NCBI GenBank assembly: GCA_015519975.1
Contig: WIAL01000012.1
Span: 1 to 39,193 of the forward strand
Direction: 5' to 3'
Source of the DNA: Hydrogenothermaceae bacterium
GTDB taxonomy: Bacteria; Aquificota; Aquificia; Aquificales; Hydrogenothermaceae
Length of the DNA stretch: 39,193 nt
In this document: positions 1 to 9,201 of the stretch, one piece after another
Numbering within the stretch: position 1 is the first letter of the stretch
Layout of the letters: every line of letters begins with the position of its first letter
Notes under the pieces: model-generated
The model's database searches: none
What the model was told of the DNA's origin: nothing
What the model saw: only the letters and a program-made list of their open reading frames with translations
Translations under genes and position numbers: made by a program

Positions 1-783
1 AAGGTTCAGCTTGCAAGACATCCAAGAAGACCCCATGCACTTGATTATATAAATAACATTTTTACCGATTTTATAGAACTACATGGAGATAGAAGATTTG
101 GTGATGATAAAGCAATAGTTGCAGGGTTTGCATTTTTTGATGGACAGCCTGTATGTGTAATAGGACAGGAAAAAGGGAAAGATACGAAAGAAAAAATAGA
201 AAGAAACTTTGGTATGCCTCACCCTGAAGGATACAGAAAAGCAATTAGAGTTATGAAACTTGCAGAAAAATTTAAAAGACCAATTATAACTCTAGTTGAT
301 ACAGCCGGAGCTTACCCGGGAATAGGAGCAGAAGAAAGGGGGCAGTCTCAAGCAATTGCTGAGAGCATAGCAACAATGGCAGATTTAAAGGTTCCAACTA
401 TTGCAGTAATTATTGGTGAGGGCGGAAGTGGTGGAGCACTTGCCCTTGCTGTTGGGAACAAGGTATTGATGCTTGAAAATGCAGTATACTCTGTAATATC
501 ACCAGAAGGATGTGCTGCCATTTTATACAAAACAAGAGAAGAAGCACCAACAGCAGCAGAAAGTCTAAAAATGACTGCTGAAAACCTTCTAGAACTTGGA
601 ATTATTGATGAGATAGTAAAAGAACCTCTCGGTGGTGCCCATTTACAGCCAATAAAAATGTATAGACTCTTAAAAAGAGCCTTAAGAAGAAATCTTAAAG
701 AACTTGAAAATCTATCACCTGAAGAATTGGTAACACAAAGAGAAAACAAATTTTATGCAATGGGACAGTTTGTAGAAAAATGA
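1..783 (+). CDS. accA: Acetyl-CoA carboxylase carboxyltransferase subunit alpha, 5'-truncated by window edge
   Basis: AccA pairs with AccD to move the carboxyl group from carboxybiotin to acetyl-CoA, giving malonyl-CoA for fatty-acid synthesis in the cytoplasm. The frame is open from base 1 and encodes 260 residues; the family is about 315-320 aa, so roughly 55-60 N-terminal residues lie outside the window. Visible family blocks are the opening [33 protein letters not shown] (about residues 100-115 of the visible part) and the glycine-rich [14 protein letters not shown] (about 139-152) that forms the crotonase-fold oxyanion site. The ATG at 214 is internal, because the coding signal continues upstream of it. 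The stop overlaps the next start (ATGA), implying translational coupling. accD is not in the window. Confidence 0.97.
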   Translation, partial: KVQLARHPRRPHALDYINNIFTDFIELHGDRRFGDDKAIVAGFAFFDGQPVCVIGQEKGKDTKEKIERNFGMPHPEGYRKAIRVMKLAEKFKRPIITLVDTAGAYPGIGAEERGQSQAIAESIATMADLKVPTIAVIIGEGGSGGALALAVGNKVLMLENAVYSVISPEGCAAILYKTREEAPTAAESLKMTAENLLELGIIDEIVKEPLGGAHLQPIKMYRLLKRALRRNLKELENLSPEELVTQRENKFYAMGQFVEK

Positions 784-1190
784 TTAATAATATTCTTTAT
801 ACCCTCGAAATAATTTTTCTCATAAGTTTAATTTTTGCGTCAATTTCATCAATAAAAACGTGGATATTGTCTAAAAGATTAACAAAAAATATAAAAAATA
901 TGCTTTCAAAAACTTATCCATTAAATTTAACTTCAGATAAATATCAAAAATTAAATGAATTATTAGTATCTATAATAAACAAGGCAGAAAACAAAAAACC
1001 TATTGAAAATGATTTACAAAACTTACAGAAAAACTTTAATATTCCAAAAAATAAAGTTGAAGAAATAAAAAACTTAGTAACCCAGTATTCTGAAAATATC
1101 TATTTCTGGAATAAATACGGCAAAATCAGCGGATACATAGCACTTTTAACAGGTGGATTATCTTTTATTATCTTTTATATAATAAGATGA
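780..1190 (+). CDS. Small membrane protein of unknown function (two membrane segments)
   Basis: A 136-aa protein I do not recognise. It has a hydrophobic N-terminal segment (about residues 5-25), a charged Lys/Asn-rich central part of about 85 residues that looks helical, and a second hydrophobic segment (about 116-134) running to the C-terminus. That predicts two membrane helices with a soluble domain between them. The start overlaps the accA stop (ATGA) and the stop overlaps the start of the heptosyltransferase (ATGA), so it sits in a tightly coupled three-gene + strand unit. No cysteines or catalytic motif stand out. Lipid synthesis on one side and LPS core assembly on the other hint at an envelope role, which is only context. 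Confidence 0.75.
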   Translation: MINNILYTLEIIFLISLIFASISSIKTWILSKRLTKNIKNMLSKTYPLNLTSDKYQKLNELLVSIINKAENKKPIENDLQNLQKNFNIPKNKVEEIKNLVTQYSENIYFWNKYGKISGYIALLTGGLSFIIFYIIR

Positions 1191-2176
1191 AAATACTTGT
1201 CTGGCAGACAGCTTTTTTAGGAGATTTAATTTTATCTACACATTTATTTGCTTCTATTAAAGCACTATACCCTGAAAGTCAGCTCCACGTTATAGCAAAA
1301 CCTTTTGGAAAGGATGTTTTAAGAAATAACCCTTATGTAGACAAACTTATAGTTTTTGATAAAAACAAACAGTCAACATTATCACTTATAAAACAGCTAA
1401 GGGCTGAAAAATACGATATTGCTGTATCTCCACACCGATCCCATAGAGCATCTTACTCACTTTTTTTATCCAAAATACCAATTAGAATTGGCTTTGATAA
1501 AGCAGGATTTTCATTTTTATACACTAAAAAAGCACAGCATAAATTTGATGGAACCCATGAGATAGATAGAAACTTACAGCTTTTAAAATTCTTAGATAAG
1601 TACGATAAGAAAAAATTAATAAAATATCCCCAGCTATTTCTAGATGAAATGGAAGATCAGTTTTATAAAAAATATGGTCTTGAAAGCAGAAGATACGTTG
1701 CAGTAGCCCCAGGGTCAAAATGGAAAACTAAAAGATGGACAAAAGAAGGTTTTGCACAGCTTATTGATAAGCTTTCGAAAACTGAAGAAGTGGTAATAAT
1801 CGGTTCAAATGAAGATGCAGATTTTACAAAAGAAATATTAAAACTTTCAAAATCAAACCCATTAAATCTTGTAGGAAAAACTAATTTAAGAGAGAGTTTT
1901 TCAATTATAAAACATGCAAAAGCATTAATTTCAAATGACTCTGCACCTGTTCATATGGCAGTTGCTTTTAACACACCTGTAGTTGATATTTACGGTCCCA
2001 CAGTAACAGATTTTGGCTTTTATCCATACAGAAATGGCATAGTTGTGGAAGTGCCTTTAGAGTGTAGACCTTGTGGGCTTCACGGACACAACCAGTGCCC
2101 GATAAAAACCCACCAGTGCATGAAAGATATAACTGCTGATATGGTTTTACAGGCTTATGAAAAACTTGTTTCTTAA
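1187..2176 (+). CDS. waaF: Glycosyltransferase family 9 (ADP-heptose:LPS heptosyltransferase II-like)
   Basis: A 329-aa GT9 protein expected to add L-glycero-D-manno-heptose from ADP-heptose to the lipopolysaccharide inner core on the cytoplasmic face of the inner membrane. The N-terminal domain opens with [20 protein letters not shown], with Asp13 at the usual GT9 catalytic position. The C-terminal nucleotide-sugar domain has [11 protein letters not shown] (174-184) and [10 protein letters not shown] (249-258), both typical of WaaF/WaaC. A Cys cluster near the C-terminus (Cys293, Cys296, Cys304, Cys311) matches the tail often seen in WaaF-type proteins. Start is coupled to the upstream gene by ATGA. 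The 3' end overlaps mnmG on the other strand by 4 bases. Whether it is heptosyltransferase I, II or III cannot be settled from sequence alone. Confidence 0.85.
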   Translation: MKILVWQTAFLGDLILSTHLFASIKALYPESQLHVIAKPFGKDVLRNNPYVDKLIVFDKNKQSTLSLIKQLRAEKYDIAVSPHRSHRASYSLFLSKIPIRIGFDKAGFSFLYTKKAQHKFDGTHEIDRNLQLLKFLDKYDKKKLIKYPQLFLDEMEDQFYKKYGLESRRYVAVAPGSKWKTKRWTKEGFAQLIDKLSKTEEVVIIGSNEDADFTKEILKLSKSNPLNLVGKTNLRESFSIIKHAKALISNDSAPVHMAVAFNTPVVDIYGPTVTDFGFYPYRNGIVVEVPLECRPCGLHGHNQCPIKTHQCMKDITADMVLQAYEKLVS

Positions 2177-4032
2177 CCTGCTTTTTCTTTTTGCTTTTGC
2201 AGATAAATCATAATAGCAGTTATTGCTGCAGGTGTTATTCCTTCAAGCCTTGCAGCATGTCCTAAAGTAAGTGGCTTTGCCTTTGTAAGTTTTTGAACTG
2301 CCTCTTTTGTTAAGGAAGGAACCTTTGAATAATCAATATCAGCAGGTATTTTAATATTTTCAAGATGTCTCATTTTTTCATTTAATTTTCTTTCTCTTTC
2401 AAAGTAGCCGTCGTATTTTATATTTATCTCAACTTCCTGAGCTACATAATCTTTTTCGGGCATTGGCAGCTGTTTTTCTTTTAGATCTTTTATGCTTTTT
2501 TCTGGTCTTTGAAGATAATTAAATACTGTATACTTTTTGGAATTTTCTGTAATAAAAAGCTGTCTGTAATTTTCAAGCCACTGGTTTATCTCTTCTTCTG
2601 TTTCTTTTACAAGTTTATACTCTTTCTCTGAAAGAATACCGATGTTATATGCTTTTTTGTAAAGTCTTAGAATTGGGTTATCTTGCCTAAGGTAAAGTCT
2701 GTATTCAGAGCGGGATGTGAAAAGTCTGTAAGGTTCAATAACACCTCTTGTTGTTAAATCATCTATCATTACACCTATGTAACTTTCATCTCTTCTAAGA
2801 TAAAAAGGCTCTTTTCCTAAAGCTCTTAATGCTGCATTTATTCCTGCAACAAGTCCTTGCCCTGCCGCTTCTTCATACCCAGTAGTTCCGTTAAAATTAC
2901 CTGCGTGATAAAGTCCTTTTACTTTTTTTGTTTCAAGGGTTGGATAAAGCTCTGTAGGAGGTACAACGTCATATTCTATAGCATAAGCAGGCTTTAATAA
3001 AACTACATTTTCAAGCCCCGGAATTGAGCGGTACATCTGCCACTGCACTTCCTCAGGCAAGGATGTAGAAAGGCCATTAGGATAAATACTTATGCCGTTT
3101 CTCGTTTCTGGTTCAAGCCATACTGTATGTCTTGCTTTATTTTCAAACTTTACAATTTTATCTTCAATAGAAGGACAGTATCTTGGTCCGACCCCAGTTA
3201 TAGCCCCTCCATATAAAGCTGTTCTATGTAGGTTTTTCCTTATAATTTTATGAGTTTCCTCTGTTGTGTATGTTATGTAGCATGAAACCTGCTTCTTTTG
3301 TCCTTCCTTAAACCAGTATGAACCTACTGGCTCAGTCCAGAATGAAAATTTAGGAGGAGGCTCGTCTCCCGGAGCTTCTTCAAGAATTGACCAGTTTATA
3401 GTGTTTTTATCAAGTCTTGCAGGAGTTCCTGTTTTAAATCTAACGAGAGGAAATCCATGTTCTTTATAAAAATTGGGAAGTTTTTGGGCAGGTTTTTCAT
3501 CCATTCTACCTGCAGGAAACTGTTTATCTCCTATATGGATTACTCCATCTAAAAATGTCCCTGTTGTAACAACTACAGATTTTGCTCTTATTTTTAAATT
3601 TCCGTTTATTTCAACACCTTCAACTTCATTAGAATAAGGTTTTAAAAATATATTTGTTGCTTCTCCTTCTATTACTGTTAAATTTTCAGTGTTTTGGGTT
3701 TTGTTTACCATGTATTTTCTATACTCTTCTTTATCTGCCTGAGCTCTTGGAGACTGAACTGCCGGACCTTTTCTTGTATTTAGCATTTTATACTGAAGAC
3801 CTGTAGCATCTATAGCTTTTCCCATCTCCCCGCCAAAAGCATCAATTTCCCTCACAACAATACCTTTTGCTATCCCACCAATCGCAGGATTACACGGCAT
3901 TAAACCAACTTTTTCTTTATCTAAAGTAACAAGTGCAGTTTTCACTCCAAGCTTTGCCGATGCTAAAGCAGCTTCTATTCCTGCGTGCCCACCACCTATT
4001 ACCACAACATCAAAATCTGTATCATAAATCAT
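2173..4032 (-). CDS. mnmG: tRNA uridine-5-carboxymethylaminomethyl modification enzyme MnmG (GidA)
   Basis: MnmG works with the GTPase MnmE to install the (carboxymethyl)aminomethyl group at C5 of wobble uridine 34 in several tRNAs, using FAD, NADH and methylenetetrahydrofolate. The 619-aa length is right for the family (about 620-630). The FAD dinucleotide fold is at the N-terminus ([13 protein letters not shown], residues 10-22), followed by [23 protein letters not shown], the Cys-containing [13 protein letters not shown] and [17 protein letters not shown]. The C-terminal helical tail ([13 protein letters not shown]) is the part that contacts MnmE/tRNA. The start ATG at 4032 has a GAGGT ribosome site 7 bases upstream. 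mnmE is not in the window. It converges with waaF with a 4-base overlap and no visible hairpin terminator. Confidence 0.98.
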   Translation of the reverse strand: MIYDTDFDVVVIGGGHAGIEAALASAKLGVKTALVTLDKEKVGLMPCNPAIGGIAKGIVVREIDAFGGEMGKAIDATGLQYKMLNTRKGPAVQSPRAQADKEEYRKYMVNKTQNTENLTVIEGEATNIFLKPYSNEVEGVEINGNLKIRAKSVVVTTGTFLDGVIHIGDKQFPAGRMDEKPAQKLPNFYKEHGFPLVRFKTGTPARLDKNTINWSILEEAPGDEPPPKFSFWTEPVGSYWFKEGQKKQVSCYITYTTEETHKIIRKNLHRTALYGGAITGVGPRYCPSIEDKIVKFENKARHTVWLEPETRNGISIYPNGLSTSLPEEVQWQMYRSIPGLENVVLLKPAYAIEYDVVPPTELYPTLETKKVKGLYHAGNFNGTTGYEEAAGQGLVAGINAALRALGKEPFYLRRDESYIGVMIDDLTTRGVIEPYRLFTSRSEYRLYLRQDNPILRLYKKAYNIGILSEKEYKLVKETEEEINQWLENYRQLFITENSKKYTVFNYLQRPEKSIKDLKEKQLPMPEKDYVAQEVEINIKYDGYFERERKLNEKMRHLENIKIPADIDYSKVPSLTKEAVQKLTKAKPLTLGHAARLEGITPAAITAIMIYLQKQKEKAG

Positions 4033-4047
4033 CTGCTTACCTCTAAA

Positions 4048-4075
4048 TTGACATACTAAGAAAATATAATATAAT
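4048..4075 (+). promoter_or_regulatory. Sigma-A type promoter for the 4136 gene
   Basis: TTGACA at 4048-4053, a 16-base spacer, and TATAAT at 4070-4075 (a second overlapping TATAAT lies at 4065-4070). This is the best -35/-10 pair I found in the window. Transcription would start near 4082 and give a leader of about 54 bases before the gene at 4136. It lies in the divergent gap with mnmG, so mnmG's promoter must overlap it. Confidence 0.7.
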
Positions 4076-4135
4076 TATAAACTGAAAAATTACTATACAA
4101 ATAAATGCTGTCTTCTAACAAAGGGGGATTTTATC

Positions 4136-4414
4136 ATGGAAAATTTCAATCAATGTTTACAAGATTACCTTGCAAATTTCATTTTAGATTGTCCAGATAC
4201 CTGTTTTGTAAAAATTAATGATAAAACAGTTATTTCTATACCATTTGATTCATTTTTTGAAAAGATCACAGAAAACCTAAGAAACGAAATAGTTCAAATT
4301 ATTGAATCTGAAGAATTTGCTAACACTATAAAAGAAAAATTAAAAAATACAAAAGGCTCTACAGCAAGAAAAATAGAAGATTTAAGCGGATTAGTAATTA
4401 CTATAAAAAACTAA
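4136..4414 (+). CDS. Small soluble protein of unknown function (92 aa)
   Basis: Encodes 92 residues with no membrane segment or signal peptide. I do not recognise the family. The N-terminal half (to about residue 45) contains three cysteines (Cys8, Cys19, Cys23) and alternating hydrophobics that suggest short beta strands (FVKINDKTVISIPF). The second half is a charged helix and the end (IEDLSGLVITIKN) looks like a strand. The gene is single, transcribed away from mnmG, with a near-consensus promoter and an AAGGGGG ribosome site 8 bases before the ATG, so expression may be high. It is followed by a convergent gene only 12 bases away. Possibly lineage-restricted; no function can be assigned. 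Confidence 0.75.
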   Translation: MENFNQCLQDYLANFILDCPDTCFVKINDKTVISIPFDSFFEKITENLRNEIVQIIESEEFANTIKEKLKNTKGSTARKIEDLSGLVITIKN

Positions 4415-4416
4415 AA

Positions 4417-4436
4417 GAAGGACTGTCTAGTCCTTC
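4417..4436 (-). terminator. Hairpin terminator for the membrane CxxCH gene
   Basis: Perfect 8-bp inverted repeat GAAGGACT/AGTCCTTC with a 4-base loop. Read on the - strand it is followed by TTTTAGTTTTTT, as expected for intrinsic termination. On the + strand it is followed by CATGCAT without a T run, so it works mainly for the - strand gene. It overlaps that gene's stop codon (4427-4429). Confidence 0.75.
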
Positions 4437-5188
4437 CATGCATTATAATCTGTAGGTTTCATAAGCCACATTTGGTATAAGGATATTAATATCATTATGG
4501 CTGATGCTGAAAAATATCCAAAACCGCCAATTATTACAAAATATGCAAATTCAGGCCAGTATTTTGTAAGCCACCACCCCGTTATATCTATTAATTGAAA
4601 ACCAAAAGGTGTGAAAATCAAAATAGATTTTATTATTTTGTTTATTCCGACTGAGAAGGAAAATATAAAGCCGAGGAGCATAAATATAAAAGCCATTCCA
4701 AAAAGATGAATATGAGAAAGTCTTGTTAATTGTTGAATTGTCGCCCCTGTATCAACCTTTGCATATTCCTTTAGAACTTCTTTTTTAGTAAGATCAGGAA
4801 TTGAAGGTATTACACCATGACATTTTGCACAGTTATTCTGAATAATAGGTTTAACTTTTTTTTCGTATTCATCATCAGGAGCACCTTTTCTGACCCATTC
4901 TATTAGAATAGCCCTCTCCTGGGGAGATGCATACTGCTTCATCGGACCATTTAAAGCTTTTTCAAGCTTTGAACCTTCCCTATTTCCATAATAACTGTAA
5001 ACAATATCCTTTACAGAAATTCCAAATTTACCATCTGCCATACCATGTGTAAGAAGAATTTGAAGACCTGCAATGATAAGACCTATACCAATAACTATTA
5101 AATATCCAGTGAAAAGTACTTTTACAGGTAATGCAAAACGCGTAAGATTTAGCCATTTCCCCTCATCAAACTTTGATCTATTTTCCAT
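4427..5188 (-). CDS. Membrane-anchored protein with one c-type heme (CxxCH) motif, function unknown
   Basis: A 253-aa membrane protein. One N-terminal helix (about residues 24-46) is followed by a domain of about 110 residues carrying a single CAKCH motif (Cys120, Cys123, His124), the signature for covalent heme c. Three further helices follow (about 158-181, 186-208, 215-243). His48, His159 and His161 are extra potential metal or heme ligands at membrane edges. The segment VKPIIQNNCAKCHG resembles the start of many mono-heme c domains, so I infer a periplasmic heme domain tethered to the inner membrane and a role in electron transfer. ATG at 5188 has AGGA about 9 bases upstream. It lies 45 bases after mogA on the same strand, so they may share a transcript. 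I cannot name the complex it serves. Confidence 0.8.
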   Translation of the reverse strand: MENRSKFDEGKWLNLTRFALPVKVLFTGYLIVIGIGLIIAGLQILLTHGMADGKFGISVKDIVYSYYGNREGSKLEKALNGPMKQYASPQERAILIEWVRKGAPDDEYEKKVKPIIQNNCAKCHGVIPSIPDLTKKEVLKEYAKVDTGATIQQLTRLSHIHLFGMAFIFMLLGFIFSFSVGINKIIKSILIFTPFGFQLIDITGWWLTKYWPEFAYFVIIGGFGYFSASAIMILISLYQMWLMKPTDYNAWKD

Positions 5189-5233
5189 CTTTAATATTCC
5201 TAATAATTTTTATATATTTAATATACCCTAATT

Positions 5234-5764
5234 TTATTTTTTGGGTCTAAAGGTTTTTACTTTATCTGGATAAGTATCTATATAAGCACCTCCTGCAAGT
5301 TCAATACAGTACGGTACAGCCGGGAAAATAGCATCTAAAGTAAGTTTTATAGATTGAGGTTTACCTGGAAGATTTACTATCAAGCAGTGTTTTCTTATCC
5401 CTGCGGTTTGTCTTGAAAGTATTGCTGTTGGAACCTGTTTTAAAGATACCTGCCTCATCAGTTCTCCAAATCCCGGCATCATCTTATCACAAACATTTTC
5501 AGTAGCTTCAGGAGTAACATCTCTTGGAGCAGGTCCTGTTCCGCCAGTTGTCAAAATTAAAGAACATTTTTCAACATCAACAAGATAAATTAATGTTTTT
5601 TCAATTAAATCTTGTTCATCTGGAATAACTTTATAAACAATTTCAAAAGGGGTTGAAACCACATCCTCTAAATATTCAATGATATATTTTCCGCTTATGT
5701 CTTCATACTCTCCTTTACTTGCTCTATCAGAAATAGTAACAACTCCAAATTTAGCTTTTTCCAT
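5234..5764 (-). CDS. mogA: Molybdopterin adenylyltransferase MogA
   Basis: MogA activates molybdopterin by adenylation before MoeA inserts molybdate. The 176-aa protein shows the MoaB/MogA fold motifs: VVTISDRASKGEYEDISG (residues 8-25), TTGGTGPAPRDVTPEAT (72-88), MPGFGELMRQ and NLPGKPQSI (131-139). The NLPGKPQSI version and the FPAVPYCIELAGG stretch favour MogA over MoaB. I start it at ATG 5764, which has GAGGTG 6 bases upstream. An in-frame ATG at 5806 would add 14 residues unlike any MogA N-terminus and would cross the divergent promoter region. It is transcribed away from the moaC-moaB fusion, 74 bases apart, so the molybdenum-cofactor genes form a divergent pair. Confidence 0.93.
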   Translation of the reverse strand: MEKAKFGVVTISDRASKGEYEDISGKYIIEYLEDVVSTPFEIVYKVIPDEQDLIEKTLIYLVDVEKCSLILTTGGTGPAPRDVTPEATENVCDKMMPGFGELMRQVSLKQVPTAILSRQTAGIRKHCLIVNLPGKPQSIKLTLDAIFPAVPYCIELAGGAYIDTYPDKVKTFRPKK

Positions 5765-5791
5765 ATTTTCACCTCTATAAAATATATTTTG

Positions 5792-5797
5792 TATAAT
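5792..5797 (+). promoter_or_regulatory. Probable -10 box for the moaC-moaB fusion
   Basis: TATAAT at 5792-5797 in the divergent gap. Transcription would begin near 5804, next to the ATG at 5806, leaving room for the GGAGGT ribosome site at 5829-5834 and supporting the start at 5839. No good -35 box is visible, and such matches are common in AT-rich DNA. Confidence 0.45.
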
Positions 5798-5838
5798 TTT
5801 AAACAATGAAAAGAAAGCATTTTAAGATGGAGGTCATA

Positions 5839-6759
5839 ATGGGCTTTAAACCGGTAGATGTTTCTATGAAATTTGAAACAATAAGAAAAGCAAAAGCAGA
5901 AGGTAAAATATACCTTTCTCCTGAAAGTGTTCAGATGATAAAAGAAGGAAAGGTTCCAAAAGGAGACGTTTTATCAGCTTCTCAAATGGCAGGAATGTTT
6001 GGAGCAAAAAGAACTGCAGATATACTGCCTTTCTGTCACAACATAATGATTGATCATGTTGTTGTGGAAACAAAACTTGAAGAATACGGAGTTTATGCGG
6101 CAGCAGAAGTAAAATGTGTTGGAAGAACTGGCGTAGAAATGGAAGCTCTAACAGCAGTGTCTGCTGCACTTTTAAATGTTTATGACATGCTAAAAGCTTT
6201 TGATAAAAATATGAGAATTGGGGACATAAAACTTGTATCTAAATCTGGCGGGAAATCTGATTATGAAGAAGACTTATCAGGACTTGAATGTGCCGTAATT
6301 ACCCTTTCTGACAGCTGTTTTGAAGGAAAAGCTGAAGATAAAAGTGGTAAAACGGCCATTGATATTATTGAAAATGAATTTGGCGGTAAAGTAACTCATT
6401 ATAAAGTTCTGCCTGACGATAAAGACAAAATTGTTGAAGAATTTAAATCTTTAGAAGGAAAAGTAAATGTTATATTTACTACAGGTGGAACAGGATTTAG
6501 CGAAAGGGATACTACTCCAGAAGCTACAAAAGAAGTTATAAGAACAGAGGCAGTTGGTTTTGGCGAAGCTATGAGAATTATAGGTGTTAAATTTACTCCT
6601 AAGTCCCTTCTTTCAAGGGCTACAGCAGGAATATTAGGAAAAGATACACTTATCATAAATCTTCCAGGAAGTACTGGCGGAGTTAAAGATAACTTAAGAA
6701 TGCTTGCACCTATGGTAAAACACGCGATAAGAATGGCAAGAGGTGAGAAGAAACATTAA
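5839..6759 (+). CDS. Bifunctional MoaC-MoaB fusion: cyclic pyranopterin monophosphate synthase + MoaB/MogA-type domain
   Basis: A 306-aa two-domain protein of molybdenum-cofactor synthesis. Residues 1-140 are MoaC, which turns the cyclised GTP product of MoaA into cyclic pyranopterin monophosphate; LPFCHN (63-68), GRTGVEMEALTAVS (95-108), the YDMLKA aspartate (about 115) and Lys131 are MoaC active-site blocks. Residues 148-306 are a MoaB/MogA domain with VITLSDSCFEGKAEDKSG, TTGGTG (214-219), RDTTPEAT (223-230) and NLPGSTGG; the last is MoaB-like. The start is ATG 5839 with GGAGGT 4-5 bases upstream. An ATG at 5806 in the same frame would add 11 residues and has no ribosome site. The stop overlaps the DUF4416 gene start. 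moaA is not in the window. Confidence 0.94.
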   Translation: MGFKPVDVSMKFETIRKAKAEGKIYLSPESVQMIKEGKVPKGDVLSASQMAGMFGAKRTADILPFCHNIMIDHVVVETKLEEYGVYAAAEVKCVGRTGVEMEALTAVSAALLNVYDMLKAFDKNMRIGDIKLVSKSGGKSDYEEDLSGLECAVITLSDSCFEGKAEDKSGKTAIDIIENEFGGKVTHYKVLPDDKDKIVEEFKSLEGKVNVIFTTGGTGFSERDTTPEATKEVIRTEAVGFGEAMRIIGVKFTPKSLLSRATAGILGKDTLIINLPGSTGGVKDNLRMLAPMVKHAIRMARGEKKH

Positions 6760-7268
6760 TGAAAAGTCTTCTTTTATTTGCATTAATGTGGAAAGATAAT
6801 GAAAATTTAGAAAAAGTAGAAAACCATCTAAAAAAATTTTACGGGCAGTTTTTGTTAGAAACTGCCTCTTTTGAACTTCCTTATTCTAAATATTATTTTG
6901 AAGAGATGGGAAGCCCTTTATTTAAAAAGTTTGTAGCGACAAATTATTTAACAGATCATATAAATTTAGCCAATATAAAAAAACACTGTATGTTTATTGA
7001 AGATAGATATAGAAAAAATAAAAACAGAACAGTTAACATAGACCCAATTTTAGTAGATGAAGAAAAAGTACTGGTAGCCACAAAGAAATACAGGGGAAAT
7101 AGAATTCAGATAGATAAAGATATATTTGTGGAAATTGAGCTCTGGTACCATAGTAAAGAGTTTAAATCATTTTTATGGACTTATTTAGATTACAAAGAAA
7201 ATAGTGATTTTTTTCTAAAAGCAAGAAAACTTTTAAAAAAATTGAAAAAGGAAGGAAATCCTTCCTAG
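6759..7268 (+). CDS. DUF4416 family protein
   Basis: A 169-aa soluble protein matching my recollection of DUF4416. Shared blocks are YYFEEMGSPLFKKFVA near residues 45-60, IKKHCMFIEDRY, RTVNIDPILVDEEKVLVATKK (about 90-110), the RIQIDKDIFVEIELWYH strand region and WTYLDYKENSDFF near the C-terminus. The biochemical function of the family is unknown to me. The start overlaps the last base of the moaC-moaB stop, so it is cotranslated with a molybdenum-cofactor gene, although the family is not confined to that context. Its 3' end overlaps the RAM-domain gene on the other strand by 4 bases, inside a shared hairpin. Confidence 0.8.
   Translation: MKSLLLFALMWKDNENLEKVENHLKKFYGQFLLETASFELPYSKYYFEEMGSPLFKKFVATNYLTDHINLANIKKHCMFIEDRYRKNKNRTVNIDPILVDEEKVLVATKKYRGNRIQIDKDIFVEIELWYHSKEFKSFLWTYLDYKENSDFFLKARKLLKKLKKEGNPS
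7249..7266 (-). terminator. Hairpin terminator for the pyrG-hslU cluster
   Basis: Perfect 7-bp stem AGGAAGG/CCTTCCT with a 4-base AAAT loop. On the - strand the hairpin is followed by TTTTCAATTTTTTT, so it should end the - strand transcript. On the + strand it is followed by AGATTTCTAC, a weak T tract. It overlaps the stop codons of both converging genes. Confidence 0.7.
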
Positions 7269-7567
7269 ATTTCTACTACCATACAAGTAGTAGCTTTCTT
7301 AACTCCTTTTATTGGGTTAATATCCCTTATAACGACCCTTCCTATTTCATTTTGATTTTCACCTTCGACGAATACAATAATATCGTATATTCCTGTAACT
7401 ACATCGGCAGAACGGACGTTTTCTATTTTAGCAAGTTCTTCCATTATTGTTGGAATTAAAGCAGGGTCAGCTTCTATTAAAACATAAGCTCTTGATTTTT
7501 CTTTAACTTCTATATCCTTTAAAAGTTCTGCAAAAGGAATTGGTGTTTCATTAAGTTGTTCTTCCAT
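7265..7567 (-). CDS. Stand-alone Lrp/AsnC ligand-binding (RAM) domain protein
   Basis: A 100-aa protein that is essentially one RAM domain, the small-molecule-sensing part of Lrp/AsnC regulators. After about 22 residues it runs KSRAYVLIEADPALIPTIMEELAKIENVRSADVVTGIYDIIVFVEGENQNEIGRVVI and ends ATTCMVVEI, the beta-alpha-beta-beta-alpha-beta order with the characteristic VTGIYDIIV strand turn. There is no helix-turn-helix, so it should not bind DNA alone. Such proteins can bind amino acids or partner with full-length Lrp proteins; the ligand here is unknown. ATG 7567 has GAGG 8 bases upstream. It is the last gene of the - strand cluster, 10 bases after the coiled-coil gene. Confidence 0.88.
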   Translation of the reverse strand: MEEQLNETPIPFAELLKDIEVKEKSRAYVLIEADPALIPTIMEELAKIENVRSADVVTGIYDIIVFVEGENQNEIGRVVIRDINPIKGVKKATTCMVVEI

Positions 7568-7577
7568 TTTTCAAACC

Positions 7578-7814
7578 TCACTTTTTTATATTTTTCTTTA
7601 ATCCTTCTATAGCCCCGATTAATGTACCTTCAAGAATTGAAAAGGTCTTTTTAATTATTTTTTCTGTTTCATCTAAAATTTCTACAACTTGCTCTTTTGA
7701 CATTTTTTCTTCATGTTTTTCTTCTTCACATTTTTCAGTTTCAGATCTCAACTTCTCAAGCTCAGCTTTTAATTTTTCTATTTCTTCCTTTAATTGTTTT
7801 ATATCTTCAGCCAT
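7578..7814 (-). CDS. Small coiled-coil protein of unknown function
   Basis: A 78-aa, highly charged protein. Residues 4-30 show heptad spacing of Ile/Leu (IKQLKEEIEKLKAELEKL), a strong coiled coil. A His/Glu/Lys linker follows, then a helix (MSKEQVVEILDETEKIIKK) and an amphipathic end (ILEGTLIGAIEGLKKNI, about 60-76). No enzyme motif is present. GGAGG lies 7 bases before the ATG at 7814. It sits 12 bases after hslU and 10 bases before the RAM-domain gene on the same strand, so it is probably cotranscribed with them. It might be an adaptor or scaffold, but nothing in the sequence shows that. Confidence 0.75.
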   Translation of the reverse strand: MAEDIKQLKEEIEKLKAELEKLRSETEKCEEEKHEEKMSKEQVVEILDETEKIIKKTFSILEGTLIGAIEGLKKNIKK

Positions 7815-7826
7815 AGCGACTCCTCC

Positions 7827-9161
7827 CTATAGTATATACTTTGTTAAATCTTCATTTTGAACTATATCTTCTAATTTAGCCTGTACAACCTTTTTATCAA
7901 TAATTATTGTCTGTCCTTTTAAGTCGGGTGCTTCAAAAGAGTAATCTTCCATTATTCTTTCTAATATAGTATGGAGTCTTCTTGCTCCAATATTTTCTGT
8001 TCTTTCATTTACTTCTTCTGCTACTCTTGCTATTTCCTCTATCGCATCATCTGTAAATTCTAAATGAACCCCTTCAGTTTCCATCAATGCTTTATACTGC
8101 TTTATAAGTGCATTTTTTGGCTCAGTAAGTATTTTTATAAAATCATCTTTTGTAAGTGCTTTAAGCTCGACCCTTATTGGAAATCTTCCTTGAAGTTCTG
8201 GAATTAGATCAGAAGGTTTTGATAAATGAAATGCTCCAGCTGCTATAAATAAAATATGATCTGTTTTTACTGGACCGTACTTTGTGGAAACCGTTGTTCC
8301 CTCAACTATTGGAAGCAAATCTCTTTGGACTCCTTCCCTTGACACATCAGGACCTGAACCTGAGGATTTACCTGCAACTTTATCAATTTCATCAATAAAA
8401 ACAATTCCCACATTTTCTGCTCTTTTTACAGCTTCTGATGCAACCTCATCCATGTCAATGAGTTTTTCTGCTTCTTGTTGCTTTAAATATTTAAGAGCAT
8501 CTTTTACTGCCATTTTTCTTCTTTTTTTCTTCGAAGGAGCCAAACTTGAGAACAAATCTTTAAGCTGATTTTCTATATCTTCCATTCCCGGTGCTATTAC
8601 ACCACCAACAACGGCAGGTTTTTCTTCAACTTCTATTTCAACTACTCTATCATCGAGCTCACCACTTTTCAGCATCTCCCTGAATTTTTCCCTTGCTGGT
8701 GATTCTTCTGTTTCTTCTTCTTCGAAACTTGAAAATCTTCTAATTTTTCTGGGCACTAAATAATCAAGTATTTTCTCTTCGGCCATTTTTTGAGCTTTTT
8801 CTTCAACTTCAGCCATTTTTTCTTCTTTAACCATTTTAAAGGCTGCTTCTGCAAGTTCCCTTATTATTGCTTCAACATCTCTTCCTACATATCCAACTTC
8901 TGTAAATTTTGTAGCTTCAACTTTTATAAAAGGTGCTTTTACAAGGTTAGCAAGTCTTCTTGCTATTTCTGTTTTACCTACACCTGTAGGTCCCATCATA
9001 AGTATATTTTTAGGAATAACCTCATCTCTCAGATCTTCAGGAAGTTGCTGTCTTCTCCATCTATTTCTAAGTGCTATAGCTACAGATTTTTTGGCTTCAT
9101 ACTGTCCGATCACGTATTTATTTAATTCTTCTACTATTTGCTTTGGTGTAAGCTCTTCCAA
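7827..9161 (-). CDS. hslU: HslU, ATPase subunit of the HslVU protease
   Basis: HslU is the AAA+ hexamer that unfolds proteins and feeds them to the HslV peptidase. The 444-aa protein has Walker A GPTGVGKT (57-64), the pore loop GYVGRD (90-95), a charged I-domain insertion (about 110-240), Walker B IVFIDEID (253-260), GRFPIRVEL with the arginine finger (325-333) and the sensor-2 region [10 protein letters not shown] (392-401). The tail DLTKYIL (438-444) matches the HslU C-terminus that docks into HslV (DLSRFIL in E. coli), so an HslV partner is expected. The start is TTG at 9161 with AGGAGG 6 bases upstream. No hslV flanks it; its neighbours are pyrG, 40 bases upstream, and a coiled-coil gene, unlike the usual hslVU pair. 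Confidence 0.97.
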   Translation of the reverse strand: MEELTPKQIVEELNKYVIGQYEAKKSVAIALRNRWRRQQLPEDLRDEVIPKNILMMGPTGVGKTEIARRLANLVKAPFIKVEATKFTEVGYVGRDVEAIIRELAEAAFKMVKEEKMAEVEEKAQKMAEEKILDYLVPRKIRRFSSFEEEETEESPAREKFREMLKSGELDDRVVEIEVEEKPAVVGGVIAPGMEDIENQLKDLFSSLAPSKKKRRKMAVKDALKYLKQQEAEKLIDMDEVASEAVKRAENVGIVFIDEIDKVAGKSSGSGPDVSREGVQRDLLPIVEGTTVSTKYGPVKTDHILFIAAGAFHLSKPSDLIPELQGRFPIRVELKALTKDDFIKILTEPKNALIKQYKALMETEGVHLEFTDDAIEEIARVAEEVNERTENIGARRLHTILERIMEDYSFEAPDLKGQTIIIDKKVVQAKLEDIVQNEDLTKYIL

Positions 9162-9201
9162 TTATTACCTCCTGCTTTAAATTAAAATGGTTATAAATTC
9201 T